DNA of 64,000 nt from Cloeon dipterum (Eukaryota; Arthropoda; Insecta; Ephemeroptera; Baetidae). The stretch spans positions 35,643,883-35,707,882 of the forward strand of contig NC_088789.1 in assembly GCF_949628265.1 (NCBI RefSeq), given 5' to 3'. Below, in pieces: positions 31,493 to 44,053 of the stretch (positions within the stretch are counted from its first letter, which is position 1; each line of letters starts with the position of its first letter). A program made the translations under genes and the position numbers. A model generated the notes under the pieces. The model worked only from the letters and a program-made list of their open reading frames with translations, ran no database searches and was not told the DNA's origin.

Positions 31493-34400
31493 ATGGCGCC
31501 CGTGCCGCTCGAGGGCCACCAGGCGGCCGTGGGCGGCGGCCAGGAGGCCCGCGGCGGCTCCGTATCGCTCAGCATGCTCATCGACTTCATGGTGCAGCGC
31601 ACCTACCACGAACTCACCGTCCTCGCCGAACTGTAAGGCCCAATTTTGACCCTTTCCGGGACACACCGGACACTTGGAACTGGTTCTAATCTGTATTTTG
31701 ACCATTTAACATGTAATTTTACCTCCTGACCATTAAAGTCGGTGGCCACCATCTGCAATTCTAACTTTTTCCACTGTCCGGTACTGTAATTTGACCATTT
31801 CTGATATTAATCAACCCTTTTCGGACAGCCTGCCGCGGAAGACGGACGTGGAGCGCAAGGTGGAGATCTACAACTTCAGCGCGCGGACGCGTCAGCTGTT
31901 CGTGCGGCTGCTGGCGCTGGTGAAATGGGCGTCGGGCGCGTCCAAGGTGGAAAAGTCGAACGTGATCATGCAGTTCCTGGACAAGCAGAGCCTGCTGCTG
32001 GTCGAGACGGCCGACCTGCTGACCCGCGTGGCCAGGGACACGCTGGTGCACGCGCGGCTGCCCAGCTTCCACATCCCGGCGGCCGTCGAGGTGCTCACCA
32101 CCGGCACCTACGCCCGCCTGCCGGCCGTCGTCCGAGAACGAATCGTCCCGCCGGACCCAATTTCGGCCGCAGAGCGCAGACAGACCCTCCTGAGGCTCAA
32201 CCAGGTCATCCAGCATCGCCTCGTCACCTCCGACATCCGCCCGCAGATGCGAAATCTCAAGGTTTGTCTCGGGAAGAGGGAATTTAATTAAAATATCGTG
32301 GAATTTAATTGAAGAATTGCTAGGTCAGGGACGCCCTTTGCAGGGCAGGGGCGGGGCACCGTGTTGTCATTCGAAATAAAAAATTTCAAAAATCTGGCCC
32401 ATAGGGGCTCCGCCAGGGCCCATTGACCAAACCGTTCCCTATCTTCCTGTGTAAAAAAATTGGCAAAGTTGCGAATTTTGGCGCGAAATTCAAGCAACCG
32501 ACGCGTTTTAATGCAGAAAAGCGTATTTGGAAGTCAGAATCTGAATCCGGCCCATAGGCGAATTTTAAAAAAAATAAACGAAAATCTTTTAAAATTTTCC
32601 GATTTCGGGGTCGTTGGTGGCTGTGGGAGCGGGCGGGGGTAGCTCTAGGGTTCATTCGACGCAGAACATTACGTCGAGTCTAAAGAACTTTGGTTTTTCA
32701 ATCTACGACCCAAAGGAGCCGAGTTATTAATTTTTAAAATCGATTTGTGACATTTCAAACTTTTGCTTTCGGGGCCCAGACGGGGCCCTATGGACCGGAA
32801 GCCGCCGATTTAGATTTCTATCAATGCCCCTAGATTGGGCGCGTCCGCTCGTGTGCGGTTTTCCAAAATCGGATCATTTTTCGAATTTTTACGAATTATT
32901 TTCCGTTGATTTTTTGTAAAAGTCGAAATTTACACAAAAAATGTTTTATTTTTTATTAAAATTCGGCCGTTTGTCCAATCGTGGACCACGAACCCTCATC
33001 GGATAGGTCTTGTATAGGGCTTTGACCTGCACTACCCTGACGACCTTTTTCAGGGTACCCCCACCTGAGATCCGCTCCGAGGCCGGTTTTTAATGCTATT
33101 TTTAGTAATTTTGAGCACATTTGGCAATTTTATACCCTTGCATTTCACCGACCTTCCTCAGGTCGGTTCCTCTAAGACCGATGCCTTAATTGACATGAGA
33201 AATTCTAAAATCTAAAATTTCTGTCAGGTTTTAAAGTAATTTTCCGAGGAAAAAAAATATTTTTGAATTTGTTTGTCATTTTTTTAAAATTAAATGGCAC
33301 TTATTAATTGTTGTAATTTATTCGCCAATTTAATAATTTTTGTAAACATTATTTCAGATCGAGGCTGGTCGGGTGACGTTCGTGGTGGACCGGGAGTTCG
33401 AAGTATGCCTGACGGTGATGGGCGAGGGCGAGAACGTGCCGTGGCGCCTGCTGTCGGTCAAGATTCTGGTGGCGGACAAGGAGACTGGCGAGGGCCGGCC
33501 CCTCGTCCACCCTTTGCAGACGCACTACCTTCACGAGGTGCTGCAATCTCGGCTCGTCGACGAAAAGCAGCCGCTTCACGAGGTACGATAAAAATCGAAA
33601 CAAAAATTCAGAGAAGTTAAACTGATCTGAAAATTCAGGTTTACGACCTGCTGCACCACTTCTGCCTGTCGCTGCGGCTGGAGGTGTTGTACTGCCAGAC
33701 GGTGCGGCTGTGTCGCGAGCGCCTCGAGGAGCACGTCCGCATCGAGGAGTACCGGCCGGGACGCACCCTGAGCGTCAGCTACTGGCGCCACCTGGCCGAC
33801 CAGCCGCAGCACCGGCTCACGCTGCACGCCGACCCGCACGACGCGGCCAAACCGCTCGCCGTCGCCCACCTGCCCTCGCTGGCGCAGGCCGACGCCCACC
33901 TCGTCGAACAGGCGCTCGCCACCGAGCAGCTCAGTGTCGAGCGCCTCCTCGTCCACACCATCTACCTGCGCGCCAGGGCCAGACTCCAGGAACTTAACAC
34001 CGAGCTCCTCGCAATTTGCCAGGACCTAGATTGTGAGTTTTTTCTTTGGAACCACTTTTGACCCCCCTTTGTCGGCCGGAGTTGCGGTTTTAGTGGTTGA
34101 GATTCCGTCTAGATCAAACTGGCGCTTGATTCGTCACCTTGAATCTGCGCAAAATGCTAAAAATCGAACTCCGGAATTAAATTAAATAAGCTCTGAAAAG
34201 TTTCTTATTTCCGGCGATGCAGAGGGATTTATAAGTGGGCGTGGCATAATATCGACCAACTGGAGATCCGCTAAAATCGCCACAAATTCATTTTATATGA
34301 TTATTTCTGTATTTTTTTTCCATGGAACCACTTTTGACCCCCCTTGGTTGGCTGGAGGTGGGAATTTAGGGGTTGAAATTCCGTCTAGATTAAATTGGTT

Positions 34401-37400
34401 CTTGATTGGCCACCCTGAATCTGCTCAAAATGCTTCAATTTGGGACTCAAAGCGATGGATTGTATTTGGGACCACGCCCATTTTTTCTATCCCTCCGTAT
34501 CGGGAAGACAGGCCAAGTTATCACAGGGTAGTTTGCGCTATAAGGTGGTCCTTAATGATTACTACTGCCTGGAATTAACTCCACTCTGAAAAAATGACTC
34601 GTCTCGGAGATACAGAGGGATTTAAAAGTGGGCGTGGCACATCGTAAATGCAGAATCGTTAAAAATCGCCACATTTTCGATACTCGACATTCCTAAATTT
34701 GGTTAAGCTTTTGATAATATAATTCTGTATTATTTTTACCACCACCTCCGGTCTGAGGACTGGGGTCCAGTGTGGTGTTGATAGTAAATCAGTGAATTTT
34801 TCGTTTCCGAAGGTGAACTTCAGGGTTCGCCAGCGGTTTTGTCGGTTGCCGTGTTGCAACCTTGTCTGCGCGCGGAGCTGATGCTGGTGAGCGTGGACAC
34901 GCACTCCGGTCAGCTGCTGGTGCACGTGCCGCAGTGGGCGTCGTCGTCGCCGGCCGTGGTGACGGAGGTGCAGATGGCGCTGAACCACGACCGGACGCGG
35001 CTGCCGACGCTGCTGCCCGAGGTGCGCTTTTGGCTGGCGCAGCGCCGCTGCGAGAAGACCCTGCAGCACCTGCCCGCGTCGGCGCACGAGCGGCTGCCCC
35101 TGCTGCACGCCGCCGACCACCCCCTGACGCGACTCTCGCGCCACCGCATGTACGTGCGTCTGCACCGCCACCGCCGCGTCATCTTGCTCGTCGAACTGCT
35201 GCCCGCCGCCGGCTGCCGCATCCGCACCGCCTTCCACCTCCTCATGGTCAAGCCCGCCAGCATCGAGGACAGCCCTGACGACGATGGTGTCGAGACGGAA
35301 TTCCCCAAGACGTATCTCAGGGTGAGTGTTACTTTGGCCCCCTCCTTAGACTGGAGGTGCTGAGGCTTTGTTTGGATTGTTTCTAGGGAGAGTGGGTGGA
35401 TTTGTAGCTTACCTGAAAATTTCAGGTTGATATCTGAAATACCAACCGAGATATTGAAGGTTTAAAAAGGGGGCGTGGCGTTCGATCGGCCATTGTTGCC
35501 ACGTTACTGATATCAAAATATGGCCGTATTTGGTGTCGATTTATATGTTTTCAACCCTCTGGAACTCAAATCTGGGGTCAATTTTGTGATATCTGATCAA
35601 AATTACGGTTTTTGTCAAATTTTTAACCTTTTGAATGAATAAAATTCGTGATTAGCCAACTTCACGACTTATTTATCCCACGATTCAATTCCAAAACATT
35701 TTATTATTTATACCTCTTTAGCAACACACGGACCCCCTTCCCAGATCGGAATTCTTCCGTTTTAAACCCCAGTCTTTACTTTGGGCCCTCCTCCTTGGAC
35801 TGGAGGTGCCGAGGAATCGTTAGGATTGTTTTTAGTGAAAGTGGGTGGAATTATAGCCCACTTCAAAATTTCAGGCTGATATCCAAAATAGCAACCGAGA
35901 TATTGAAGGTTAATTAAGGGGGCGTGGCGTTTGACCGGCCATTGTTACCACGTTACTGATATCAAAATATGGCCGTGTTTGGTATCGATTCCTATGTTTT
36001 CAACCCTCTAGAACTCAAATCTGGGGTTAATTTTGTAGTATCTTATCAAAATTACGGTTTTTGTTAAATTTTTTAACTTTTTGAATCACTGAAAATCATG
36101 ATTAGCAGTCTGAAACAAGTTTTTATTTATTTTTACTCTCTGCCAACACACGGACCCCCTTCCCAGACCGGAAATCCTCCGTTTTAAGTCCCCTATTTGC
36201 TCAGGTTCAGCACATGGTGGAGTTGGACATGTACGTGGCAACACACGGGCCTTGCACGGCCGTGGACGAGAGCTGCGGCCAGAAGCGCAAGGCGGCCGAG
36301 GGCCCGGCGGCCAAACGGGCCAAGCACTCGGAATACTTCATCCCGGAACTATCTCACGTGGTGGCCATGTGCGACGAACGGCTGCCGTTGGTGACCGTGG
36401 CGGCCGAGCTGTCGAAACGCGGCATTCCGCACCAGGGCATCCAGGTGGAGGCCGGCGCGACGGCCGTCGTGCTGCGCATCGTCAAACTGCCCACGCGGTC
36501 GCCGGCCTTCGAGAAGCGGCTGCTGTCCGTGTCGCTGCGCATGCAGGGCAAGGGCGGCCGCGCCTGGCTGGCCGAGTTCGTGTTCCACGGCGCGCCGCTC
36601 CAGAGCACCCACCCCCGTGAGCAGACCTTCCGCAGGCCCGTCTACTTCCAGTACGAGCTCGGACTCGAGGAGCACGTCCCCGCCACCGTCGACGCCCTCC
36701 TCAGGGACTGGCACACCCTCGAGAACCTCTACCAGCTCGTTGATGACCTCGCTTTCTTTTTCAAAAACGGTAAGATTGCTTTTTTAATATTTATTCTACG
36801 CAGAATTTTATGGACAGTCTAAGGAACTTTGATTTTTTAATCTACGACCCATAGGAGCCGAGTTATTAATTTTAAAAGTTCAAAAAACGCGATTTGGGAC
36901 ATTTCAAACTTTAGTTTTTGGGTCCCACACGGGGCCCTTTGGGCCCGATGGTGCCGATTTTAATACCAATCGATGCCCCTTGGTAAAGCACGTCCGTCGG
37001 TATGCGGTTTTTCAAAATCGGACCATTTTTCGAATTTTTACGATTTTTTTCGGCCAAAAAGTTGAAATTTTTAAAAACATGGTTTTATTTTTGTTAAAAT
37101 TCGGCCGTTTGTCCGATCTACTAACACGAACCCTCCAACCCTCATAAGATAAGTCTTAAACGGGGCTTTGACCTGGCATACCCTTGCGACCTTTTTCAGG
37201 GTACCGCGACCTGAAATCCGCTCCAAAGCCGGTTTTTAATTCTTTTTCAGCTATTTTCAGCACATTTGGCGATTTTTCATCATTGGTTGTCGCTGACCTT
37301 GCTCAGGTCGCTTGACCTGAGGACGTGTTTGTCATTTTTCCTTCGCCGACCCTTTTATTTTAATCTTTTGGTCAATTTCGCCGCCTTGACGAACTAGTTT

Positions 37401-40400
37401 TTATACTCGAAAATCGATCTATTTTCACACGGCGGAGAAATATGGATGTTCTGATTGGCTGGCGGCGGAATACGCTTTTTTAACCAATCAGAACGTTCGT
37501 GGTCCTCCGCCGGGCTTAAATAGATCGCTTTTCATGACTCGTAACCGAATCCTTAGAGAGAAACCCTAAAAGAAAAAATTTTCAGGTGACAAGTACGGCC
37601 TGTCAGGGTTGGTGACGATAAAATCGTACTCTTACAAACGCTTGGTGGTTTCGTACGGCGCGGAGCGCGCGTTGAGCGTCAGCGTGACCTGGAGTGCGGA
37701 GGAGCGGGCCTTCAAGCTGATCCTGAACCCGAGCACGAGCAACCCGCACTCGTTGGTGCGCGAGCAGCTGCAGGCGCACCTGAACCGGCACCGCGACCTG
37801 GCGCTGACCCTGGCCCTGGTGTGCGAGACGCAGGAGCCGCTGCAGGCGCTGGCCAAGCTGCCCGGCCTGCCGCAGCTCGGCGTCTTCCAGTCGAAGCTGC
37901 AGGTGGCCACTCAGGGCTTCACCTTGCTGCCCCAGTCACCGACGCACCTTCGCCTCGTCTACCAGGGCGTCTACTGCCTCGAGGTGCGCGTCCGCGGCCA
38001 GGGACTCGTCAGCATCCGCGACGGCTCCTACAGCCACCTCGACCGCACCCACATCCTCAGCGACCTGACGCCGACGCAGGGCCTCAAGGTCAGTGTGATT
38101 TCTATTTTTTTAAATTTTAGTGTCTGATGGGTCCTTCCTCAGGCGTTCCTGTCCAAGTACGTGGACGAGTCGGCCGTGTTCATGCGGCGCCGGTCGCAGT
38201 CCGAGGACGACAACCCTCCCTCCCCCGTGGTGGCGATGGAAAACCCGGCGTCCAACCCTGGAAGCGCGTCCGGACAGTCAGAGACGCAGAACACGAGCTC
38301 GCCGTCGGTGCCGTCGCCGTTCCTGGGCGGCCTCAGGCCCCAGAGCCCCGCCACGAGGGGCCCTGACGCGCCCACCCCTGCCGCCGTGATGCGTTTCCAC
38401 CCCCCGCCGCACACGCCGCCCAGCAACCCGCACACCCCGGCCAGCCCCCATCCCGCCATGGTGAGTGCCGATTCTGAATTTTATAATTCTTCATTTTGCT
38501 GCCGCGGAAATTTGGCCGGTCGCTCGCCCCGCCCACTCTTATATACCTACGAGTCAGCTGACTGGTGCGTGCGATGCGGAGGGATATAAAAGTGGGCGGG
38601 GCGGTCACATTTCCGCGCCACGAACGAAATTTAATTACTGATCTCCGTCCTCAGGGTCACGGCTTTTCGCCGGCGTCCTTCTCCCTAGCGTCGCCTCCCC
38701 CGGCGGCCGGAGCGACGGCGCCACTGGTCAACCCTTCGCCGACGGTGCTGCCATCTCCGTCGCCCATCTTGCACTCGCCCAATCCGCTGCCGTCGCCGCT
38801 GCTGGCCCAGAGCTCGCCTCAGCAGGTCGTCGGACACTCTCCTGCCGCTGCTTTTCCTCAGGTACGCCTCCAGTTAAAAAATTTGCCCTATTAACGCGTT
38901 CGGACAGGTGACTTTGGCCGAGTCTAGCCCGTTCCCGTCCTCGCCGGCGGCGTCCAACTGGCCCGGAAGCCCGAGCGTGCCCCGCGGCTCCCCGGGGGCC
39001 GCTCGGGGGGCGCCGGGGCACAGTCCGGCCTTCACGCAGAGCCCGGACGCGGTGGGCGCCGCGGCGGCTGCCTCGAAGGCGGCGCCGCACATGTCGCGGG
39101 TGCTGCCGCAGCGGTCGTGGGCCGGCGCCGTGCCCACGCTGCTCACCTACGAGGCCCTCGACCTGCTGTGCACCCCTGGGCCGGGCCCCGCCCCCGTCAA
39201 CCCCCTCCTGCACCCGTGCCCCCTGGAGCGCTTCCTCGGATCGCTCTACCTGCGAAGACAGCTGCAGAGGCACATCCAGTCGGACGAAGCGGTGAGTGCT
39301 CGGTTTTTCACCTCCCCTCTTTTATTTTTCTGTCCCTTTTTGTTTGTTTCGACAAATGATGCAGTTTTCGAACTCGCGGGCGAATTTGCAGCTGCACCCT
39401 GTGGCGAACCAGGAGCCGGGCGTGGTGCACATGAAGACGGACACGATGATGTGCCGCGTCTACCAGAACACGACGCACCTGCAGAGTCTGCACATGAAGC
39501 TGTCGCCGCTGGACGAGCACGACGAGAGCTCGTGGAGCGCCGAGGAGTTCCAGCTGCTCGAGAAGTACTTTGAGTCGAAGGTCGCCTGTCCGCCCTTCAA
39601 GCCGCAAGCGCTCATCTCGTTCGCGCGCATGCTCATCGTCCCGTACAACGTCCTCAAGGACGTCGTCCAGATCATCCGCTTCGAGATGGTGAGTCTCGAA
39701 ATAGAAAATGCCACGCCCCCTTCTAAAACGCATTCCGATGGAAACTCAGGTGCCGCAGATCGGTCTGCAGCAGAACTGGCGGTGGTCGGTGCAGTGGCGG
39801 CTGCGCAACCCGCCCTCCGGCTACGGGCTCATCCCGATCGGGGTGGCCTCGTTCGTGATTTGCCGCCAGAAGATCCTCTTCTTCCTCAGCATCACGCGGC
39901 AGGGCGTGCAGTACCCGCCGGGCGTCGAGCCGCCCTCCACCATCTTGCCGCTCGTCTACGACATCATGACCAACGTCACGCAGCTCGCCCACAAACAGGA
40001 GCAGAACCAGGTCAGTGCTACACCCCCTTTTTTGGCGGGAAAGCAGGCCAAGCTTAATTAGAATTAGCATAAATCCGTTTAAACCACATTCTGCTTGAGC
40101 AATATTATGAGAAAGTAAAATTGGCGCCAAAGAATTTCAATTAAACGGCAGCCATCTTTGGTATTTCTGGTTTCGGGCCTCTGCCGGCGTTGTTAACAAG
40201 AAAAAAAGGTGAATAAAGAAAGGTTAGGTAGCGGGAAACAGAAAATTTGCACTTACTTACATTGTTTCAGAACCGAAAACGGAAATGAAAAGATTTTGAG
40301 AAATCGGCGGGATGGCGAACGGCGAATTTCTCGCGCAAGTTGGTGGGGTGGGGTCGCGTTCCGCGGGCGAGCGCTCTGATTGGTTGCTAGTCACGCCCAC

Positions 40401-41066
40401 TTTTTCAATCAACAGGAACAAAATTCTTTGAAGCATTGAAATTGCGCTAAAATTGCTCATTATAGCTGAAAAATCCCCATAATTTCATTGTCGAATTGAT
40501 TTTTGCCCTTTTTTTTGCAATTACGCGCAATTTGAACGCTACCGGCACCAATAAGTTTTTTAAATCGAAAAAGTGGGCGTGGCCAGCAAGGAGTCAGCGC
40601 GCTCGCCCGGCGCCATCTTGCATGAAATGAATTTGCCGATTTATTCTCGAAATCTAAGAATTTTATTGATTTTGACGTGCTTTTATTGGTGTCGCAGGTA
40701 ATAACCTCTGCGCTGGCGGCCGCCAACATGCAGCTGAAGCGGTTCAGCGAGTCGCACGCCGGCTACGATCAGTGTTCCCTGCTTCCGGCCATCCGCGACC
40801 TGCTGGCCAACCTGGTGATGCCCAACGAGCCGCAGCCCCTGATGCCGCCCATGGCCGCCGCCCAGGTTTGTAGAAATCGTTGGAGCCGCGGTGCGGTGGC
40901 GCCCGTCGGTCTACAAATGGCGGAGTCTTGTTCGCAGGTGGTGGGTTCGCCGGCGATGCAGTCCCCGATGGGCCAGATGCACCACTCGCCGCTGCCCCCG
41001 GGGCCGCTCTACCCCCAGCAGCAGGCCTCGCCCATGATCAACCCGCACCCCATGATGCCGCAGTGA
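31493..41066 (+). CDS. MED14: Mediator complex subunit 14
   Basis: Fourteen exons: 31493-31632, 31829-32261, 33358-33582, 33639-34032, 34834-35321, 36205-36769, 37586-38088, 38143-38460, 38655-38861, 38908-39291, 39365-39688, 39750-40010, 40698-40865 and 40938-41066. They give 1,512 residues in one frame (human 1,454). MED14 is the scaffold joining the Mediator head, middle and tail in RNA polymerase II transcription. The N-terminal block (residues of about 25-190) contains QRTYHELTVLAELLPRKTD, RQLFVRLLALVKWAS and ALVHARLPSF-like words typical of MED14. The middle holds a basic segment KRKAAEGPAAKRAKH. Residues of about 870-1,060 are a Ser/Pro-rich linker, followed by a conserved C-terminal region. 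The exon 5 acceptor at 34834 was chosen by frame; one at 34824 breaks it. Intron 13 (40866-40937, 72 bases) is stop-free and in frame. Confidence 0.94.
32640..33180 (-). repeat. Dispersed repeat copy in MED14 intron 2
   Basis: This is a reversed copy of the 28958-29760 family. It contains AAAATTCGGCCGTTTGTCC, CGAACCCTCATCGGATAGG, GGGCTTTGACCTGC, CGACCTTTTTCAGGGTACCC and a terminal CCGACCTTCCTCAGGTCGG hairpin word. It is non-coding. Confidence 0.65.
34048..34650. repeat. Tandem duplication in MED14 intron 4
   Basis: Two copies about 275 bases apart share GGAACCACTTTTGACCCCCC, ATTCCGTCTAGAT and TGAATCTGC, each followed by a GTGGGCGTGGCA word. Copy 1 starts at about 34048 and copy 2 at about 34323. 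Confidence 0.7.
35332..36180. repeat. Tandem duplication of about 440 bp in MED14 intron 5
   Basis: Two diverged copies start at about 35332 and 35778. Both contain GACTGGAGGTGC, ACCGAGATATTGAAGGTT, GGGGGCGTGGCGTT, CACGTTACTGATATCAAAAT and a closing ACACACGGACCCCCTTCCCA. Together they make up almost the entire intron. No open frame is shared. Confidence 0.75.
36805..37325 (-). repeat. Dispersed repeat copy in MED14 intron 6
   Basis: This is a second reversed copy of the 28958-29760 family, with ATCTACGACCCATAGGAGCC, AATTCGGCCGTTTGTCCGAT, GGGGCTTTGACCTGG, CGACCTTTTTCAGGGTACC and TTGCTCAGGTCGCTTGACCT. It has no coding content. Confidence 0.65.
37409..37533. mobile_element. 125-bp MITE-like foldback in MED14 intron 6
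   Basis: The two ends are imperfect inverted repeats of about 50 bases: AAATCGATCTATTTTCACAC then GGCGGAG at the left, and CTCCGCCGGGCTTAAATAGA then TCGC at the right. Inner parts pair TTCTGATTGGCT with AACCAATCAGAA. The whole intronic element could form one hairpin. Confidence 0.7.
38525..38605. repeat. Short inverted repeat in MED14 intron 8
   Basis: GCCCCGCCCACTCTTATATA at the left pairs with TATATAAAAGTGGGCGGGGC at the right, leaving a loop of about 40 bases with CAGCTGACTGG. The ends resemble the GTGGGCGTGG ends of the 9174 and 40366 elements, so this may be a reduced member. Confidence 0.6.
40366..40608. mobile_element. MITE-like element in MED14 intron 12
   Basis: The left end contains CTGATTGGTTGCTAGTCACG then CCCACTTTTTC. 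The right end contains GAAAAAGTGGGCGTGGCCAG then CAAGGAGTCAGCGCGCTCG, an inverted counterpart. The 243-base, AT-rich interior is non-coding. It shares its ends with the 9174-9331 element. Confidence 0.7.
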
Positions 41067-41115
41067 GCCTCAAATCTCATTCCACACAATCATGTACACT
41101 TTTGAGACTGTAAAT

Positions 41116-41121
41116 AATAAA
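41116..41121 (+). terminator. MED14 poly(A) signal
   Basis: AATAAA lies 50 bases past the MED14 stop codon, in an AT-rich stretch followed by TATGTACACC. It is the first canonical signal after the gene. Confidence 0.6.
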
Positions 41122-41639
41122 AACTACTCTTATTTAATTCAATATATGTACACCCTATATGCGTTATTAAAAATTCAATTGTCAATATATTATACTCATT
41201 GGAATCGACTTCGTTTTCCGTTTTATTTCATCCTGCACCTGATTTAAATTGAGATTAGTCAGAAATTTGGTAAATTTGTGATGGAAACTGCGTCTTTTTC
41301 GTCTTGCAGACCTAGAAATTGGTCAATTTTCGAAAATTTTAAAAATATTTTCAACGATTTACACGTGATAAGTAGGGAAATCTTTGGATTACCGGTGAAA
41401 TTTTAAATTTTCCACATTTTTTAATTATTAATTTTCGTAATTTTTAACATCAATATAATTACCAATTTTACGCGCATTTTTTAGCGTATTTAAAATAATT
41501 TAATGATTTCCCATGAATTAAATTATGAAATAATTTACTAATAAACTAATTTCCAATTGAAATTTCGCTATAAAAGAGCAGAAAACTAATTGAGCGAATT
41601 ATCTGAAGTGACCAGGCGTAATGTTCGCGTTCATTTGGC

Positions 41640-41915
41640 GCCAGTTTGGAGACGGCTCACGTGATTGGTCAATCGGTTCACCGGCTGATCGCAGCGGCCA
41701 ATCATCATGCAGCTGTTTTCTCTGCATACATTTTTAGTCTTGCTTTCTGTGTGCGCGGACATTGATTGTTTTTGGACGGATTTTCAGGTGTTTTTCGCGA
41801 GTGCAGTGCCGAAAATATACTAAAAAGGTGCAGTGCGAGTGTTGTGTCGTCGGACGGTCCAGTTTGCGGCGCCGGGGACGTGACTTCGGAGCAGAAATTC
41901 CAGAAATGCCGGACC
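41640..41915 (+). promoter_or_regulatory. Candidate promoter and first exon of an unidentified plus-strand gene
   Basis: A CACGTG E-box and two CCAAT/ATTGG boxes (about 41655-41705) precede a GC-richer stretch. That stretch ends in GAAATGCCGGACCG followed by GTGCGT, a good splice donor. If spliced to the candidate 34-base exon at 43424, the ATG frame stops after 12 codons, so this would be 5' UTR or a short upstream frame. The rest of any such gene is not recognised in the window. Confidence 0.3.
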
Positions 41916-42280
41916 GGTGCGTGTTGACACTTTTATGTAAATTAAATTGATCTCCTTTTGCCAGCAGCCATGCGTATTTTGAAATTTGAGCCTCTATTTC
42001 AAATTTTAGCCAGTATTTAGTGCCCCTAAATTTGTCTTTCAATCATTTTATCTCGCAAAACGTGATCTGACGCACCTTTTTTGCGTTTCTTTTTTCACAA
42101 GAAAAATTTTAAAAGTGTCAATAGGCATGTTATGCATTGTTTGAGCTTACTCGATAAGACTATTCAGATAAGGCAGGGTTTTCCCTATTTTCTCGGCCAT
42201 TTACGCGCCGGAATGAAATATTTCGCCTGAAAATTGGCTCCTTCCTGCCAGCTGGAATATTTATTTTATGTATTTTAAAA

Positions 42281-44053
42281 TTTATTCCTTCTTCAAGTCA
42301 GATGAATAAATGATTTATTCGGCCTCGCAAACAAATTGGCACAGTTTTTGTGACTGAGGCGCAGGTGTTTGAGGCAATCTGCGCCATTCCTGTCGAGAAC
42401 GCAGGGCTCTCGATCCTCTCCACATCTTCGAAAGGTCGCTGTGTCGGGGCACCTGCCTTACCTGTTGACGCTGTCCACTCCAATGTTGGTGCCCGCGAGT
42501 TCCAAATGTCGCCACCAGGCCAACCAGCAGCTGCGATTTTTAAATAAATAATGATTTTACGGGGATACCAAACTCTCATTTGAAGCAATCGTGAAGGCAA
42601 CACGTTCTCATTGAGTAATTTTTATTTTTTATGCTTGACAGAGTGTAAAATAAATAATTTAATCTTGTGCGCAGGGATTAAAATCAAAATTATCAACCCC
42701 CTGCGTGTAGTATTGCCTTTCTGATTTTTAATTAAAATTTTTTGAGGGTTGGTGAACATGAGCTTGACGGCACTTCCTGTTCGCTCGGACCTTTCGAAGC
42801 GAGAATAAAATTTAATGCTACACTTTCCTCCTTAAACCAATTTTTTCATCGGCTTTTTTATTCATTTTGTCAATTTTCAATCAGTAGTTGGAACTCAGAA
42901 ACAAAGTTGCTATTCATTAATTAATTATTAATTAAGAATTATCAGGGAATGAGAAGGCCAAAAGAAAAGCGGATGAAATTGCGGCCAGAAAGAGATTCTT
43001 TTCTCTCGTGCGGTGAGAGTGGAAAAAGCAAAAAGGCTCGCGCGCTCTTTGCGAGCTCAAAAAACGGAGAAATGTTTCCTCCTGTCGGATTTTCATGGAA
43101 ATTTGAAAACCGAATGACCAGCTAGTTGAACGCTGCAAAAGGATTTCTAAATTTGTATAGTGAACAAAAAATCGCACATTTTTTGTACAATTATATTTTT
43201 ATTTATGAAATTAATATTTGAATGACAGGAAGGCTTATAAAATAAATTCTGGTACAATTATTCGGTAAAATTACATGAAACGAAGCTTATGAGTTTTAAT
43301 TACATTCAAGTATTAGTCATAGTCGATTTCAACAATTAATTTAATTTTTACATCTTTTCGAGAATGCGGTGCCTGTGAAGCGATGAAAAGTTTTGTGTTT
43401 TGATAAGGTTATTTCTTGTTTTCAGCCGCGGAGACGTCGTTTTGGAGCCATAATTCCAGGTGAGTGTTTACCTATTTTAAATATTCTGTTTTTTTACTTA
43501 CAATCGGCCTCCAACGGCGATGGCCAAATTGATCGAAATGTGCTTGGAGCCTCCACAGATTTAAAATCGTACAGAAAAATCGTCTTTTTTATTTTGCAAT
43601 GTGGTACAACGAGCCAAAATCGTGAAAATTCTGATAAAAAAAAGCCTAAATAAGAAACTCAGGGCATTCGACCTGAGCAAGGAAGGCCGAAGGAGATTTA
43701 AAGTTGTGGAAGAGAGAAGTTGAAAAATGTGCTGCAATTGCGACGGCAAATTAGTGGCTGCGGTTTCTGTCGATTCGCAGGTGGAGGCATTGGCGAGGGA
43801 AAGGGGCGTTGCCTCTGGCGACACCAAGCCCACCTGCCCCGCCATCCAGTTGTCCTTGCTCAGTCCTAAAAAACACTCAATTTCGAACGCCAAGCCGAAC
43901 CACAAATGAAAAAGACCCGAATTTCAGCAAAACTGCACGCTCTCTGCTTCCAATGTGCCCTGGAATGTGTAATTTTCCTTCATTCGAGCCAAACGTGTCG
44001 ATGCAGCTCTCCGCAAGGGCGAAATGCGCACAAAATGAGAGCGTTTTGGAACT
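42281..44053. repeat. Left copy of a 1.77-kb segmental duplication
   Basis: This segment matches 62105-63870 in the same orientation with only scattered substitutions and small indels. Shared landmarks are GCGCAGGTGTTTGAGGCAAT, GGGGATACCAAACTCTCAT, GAGACGTCGTTT and GCTCTCCGCAAGGGCGAAAT. It includes the last 130 coding bases of the caspase-NACHT gene (43924-44053). The match ends at GAGCGTTTTGGAACT. Confidence 0.9.

Larger units (their letters stand above)
41067..43923. other. Spacer between MED14 and the caspase-NACHT gene
   Basis: The two genes converge here. 41067-41560 is AT-rich 3' flank. 41640-41915 looks like a promoter and first exon on the plus strand. 42281-43923, continuing to 44053, is the left copy of a 1.77-kb duplication whose partner is at 62105-63870. 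Within it, 43424-43457 has acceptor and donor signals on the plus strand. The part nearest 43923 is expected to be the 3' UTR of the caspase-NACHT gene, with a candidate AATAAA (as TTTATT) at 43588-43593. I see no long coding frame. Confidence 0.5.

Noticed and set aside
34862-35278. Ala/Arg-rich 138-codon frame within MED14 exon 5
   Set aside because: It is an off-frame reading of a GC-rich exon with low-complexity composition; the MED14 frame is continuous through the exon.
42298-42603. Minus-strand 101-codon frame with a counterpart in the duplicate
   Set aside because: Similarity between copies reflects the recent segmental duplication, not coding constraint. Both copies differ at the ends, no domain is recognisable, and several frames are open at once.
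43727-43909. Cys-rich 60-codon plus-strand frame (starts MCCNCDGK)
   Set aside because: The copy at 63541 is frameshifted after about 30 codons, and the region lies in the expected 3' UTR of the caspase-NACHT gene.
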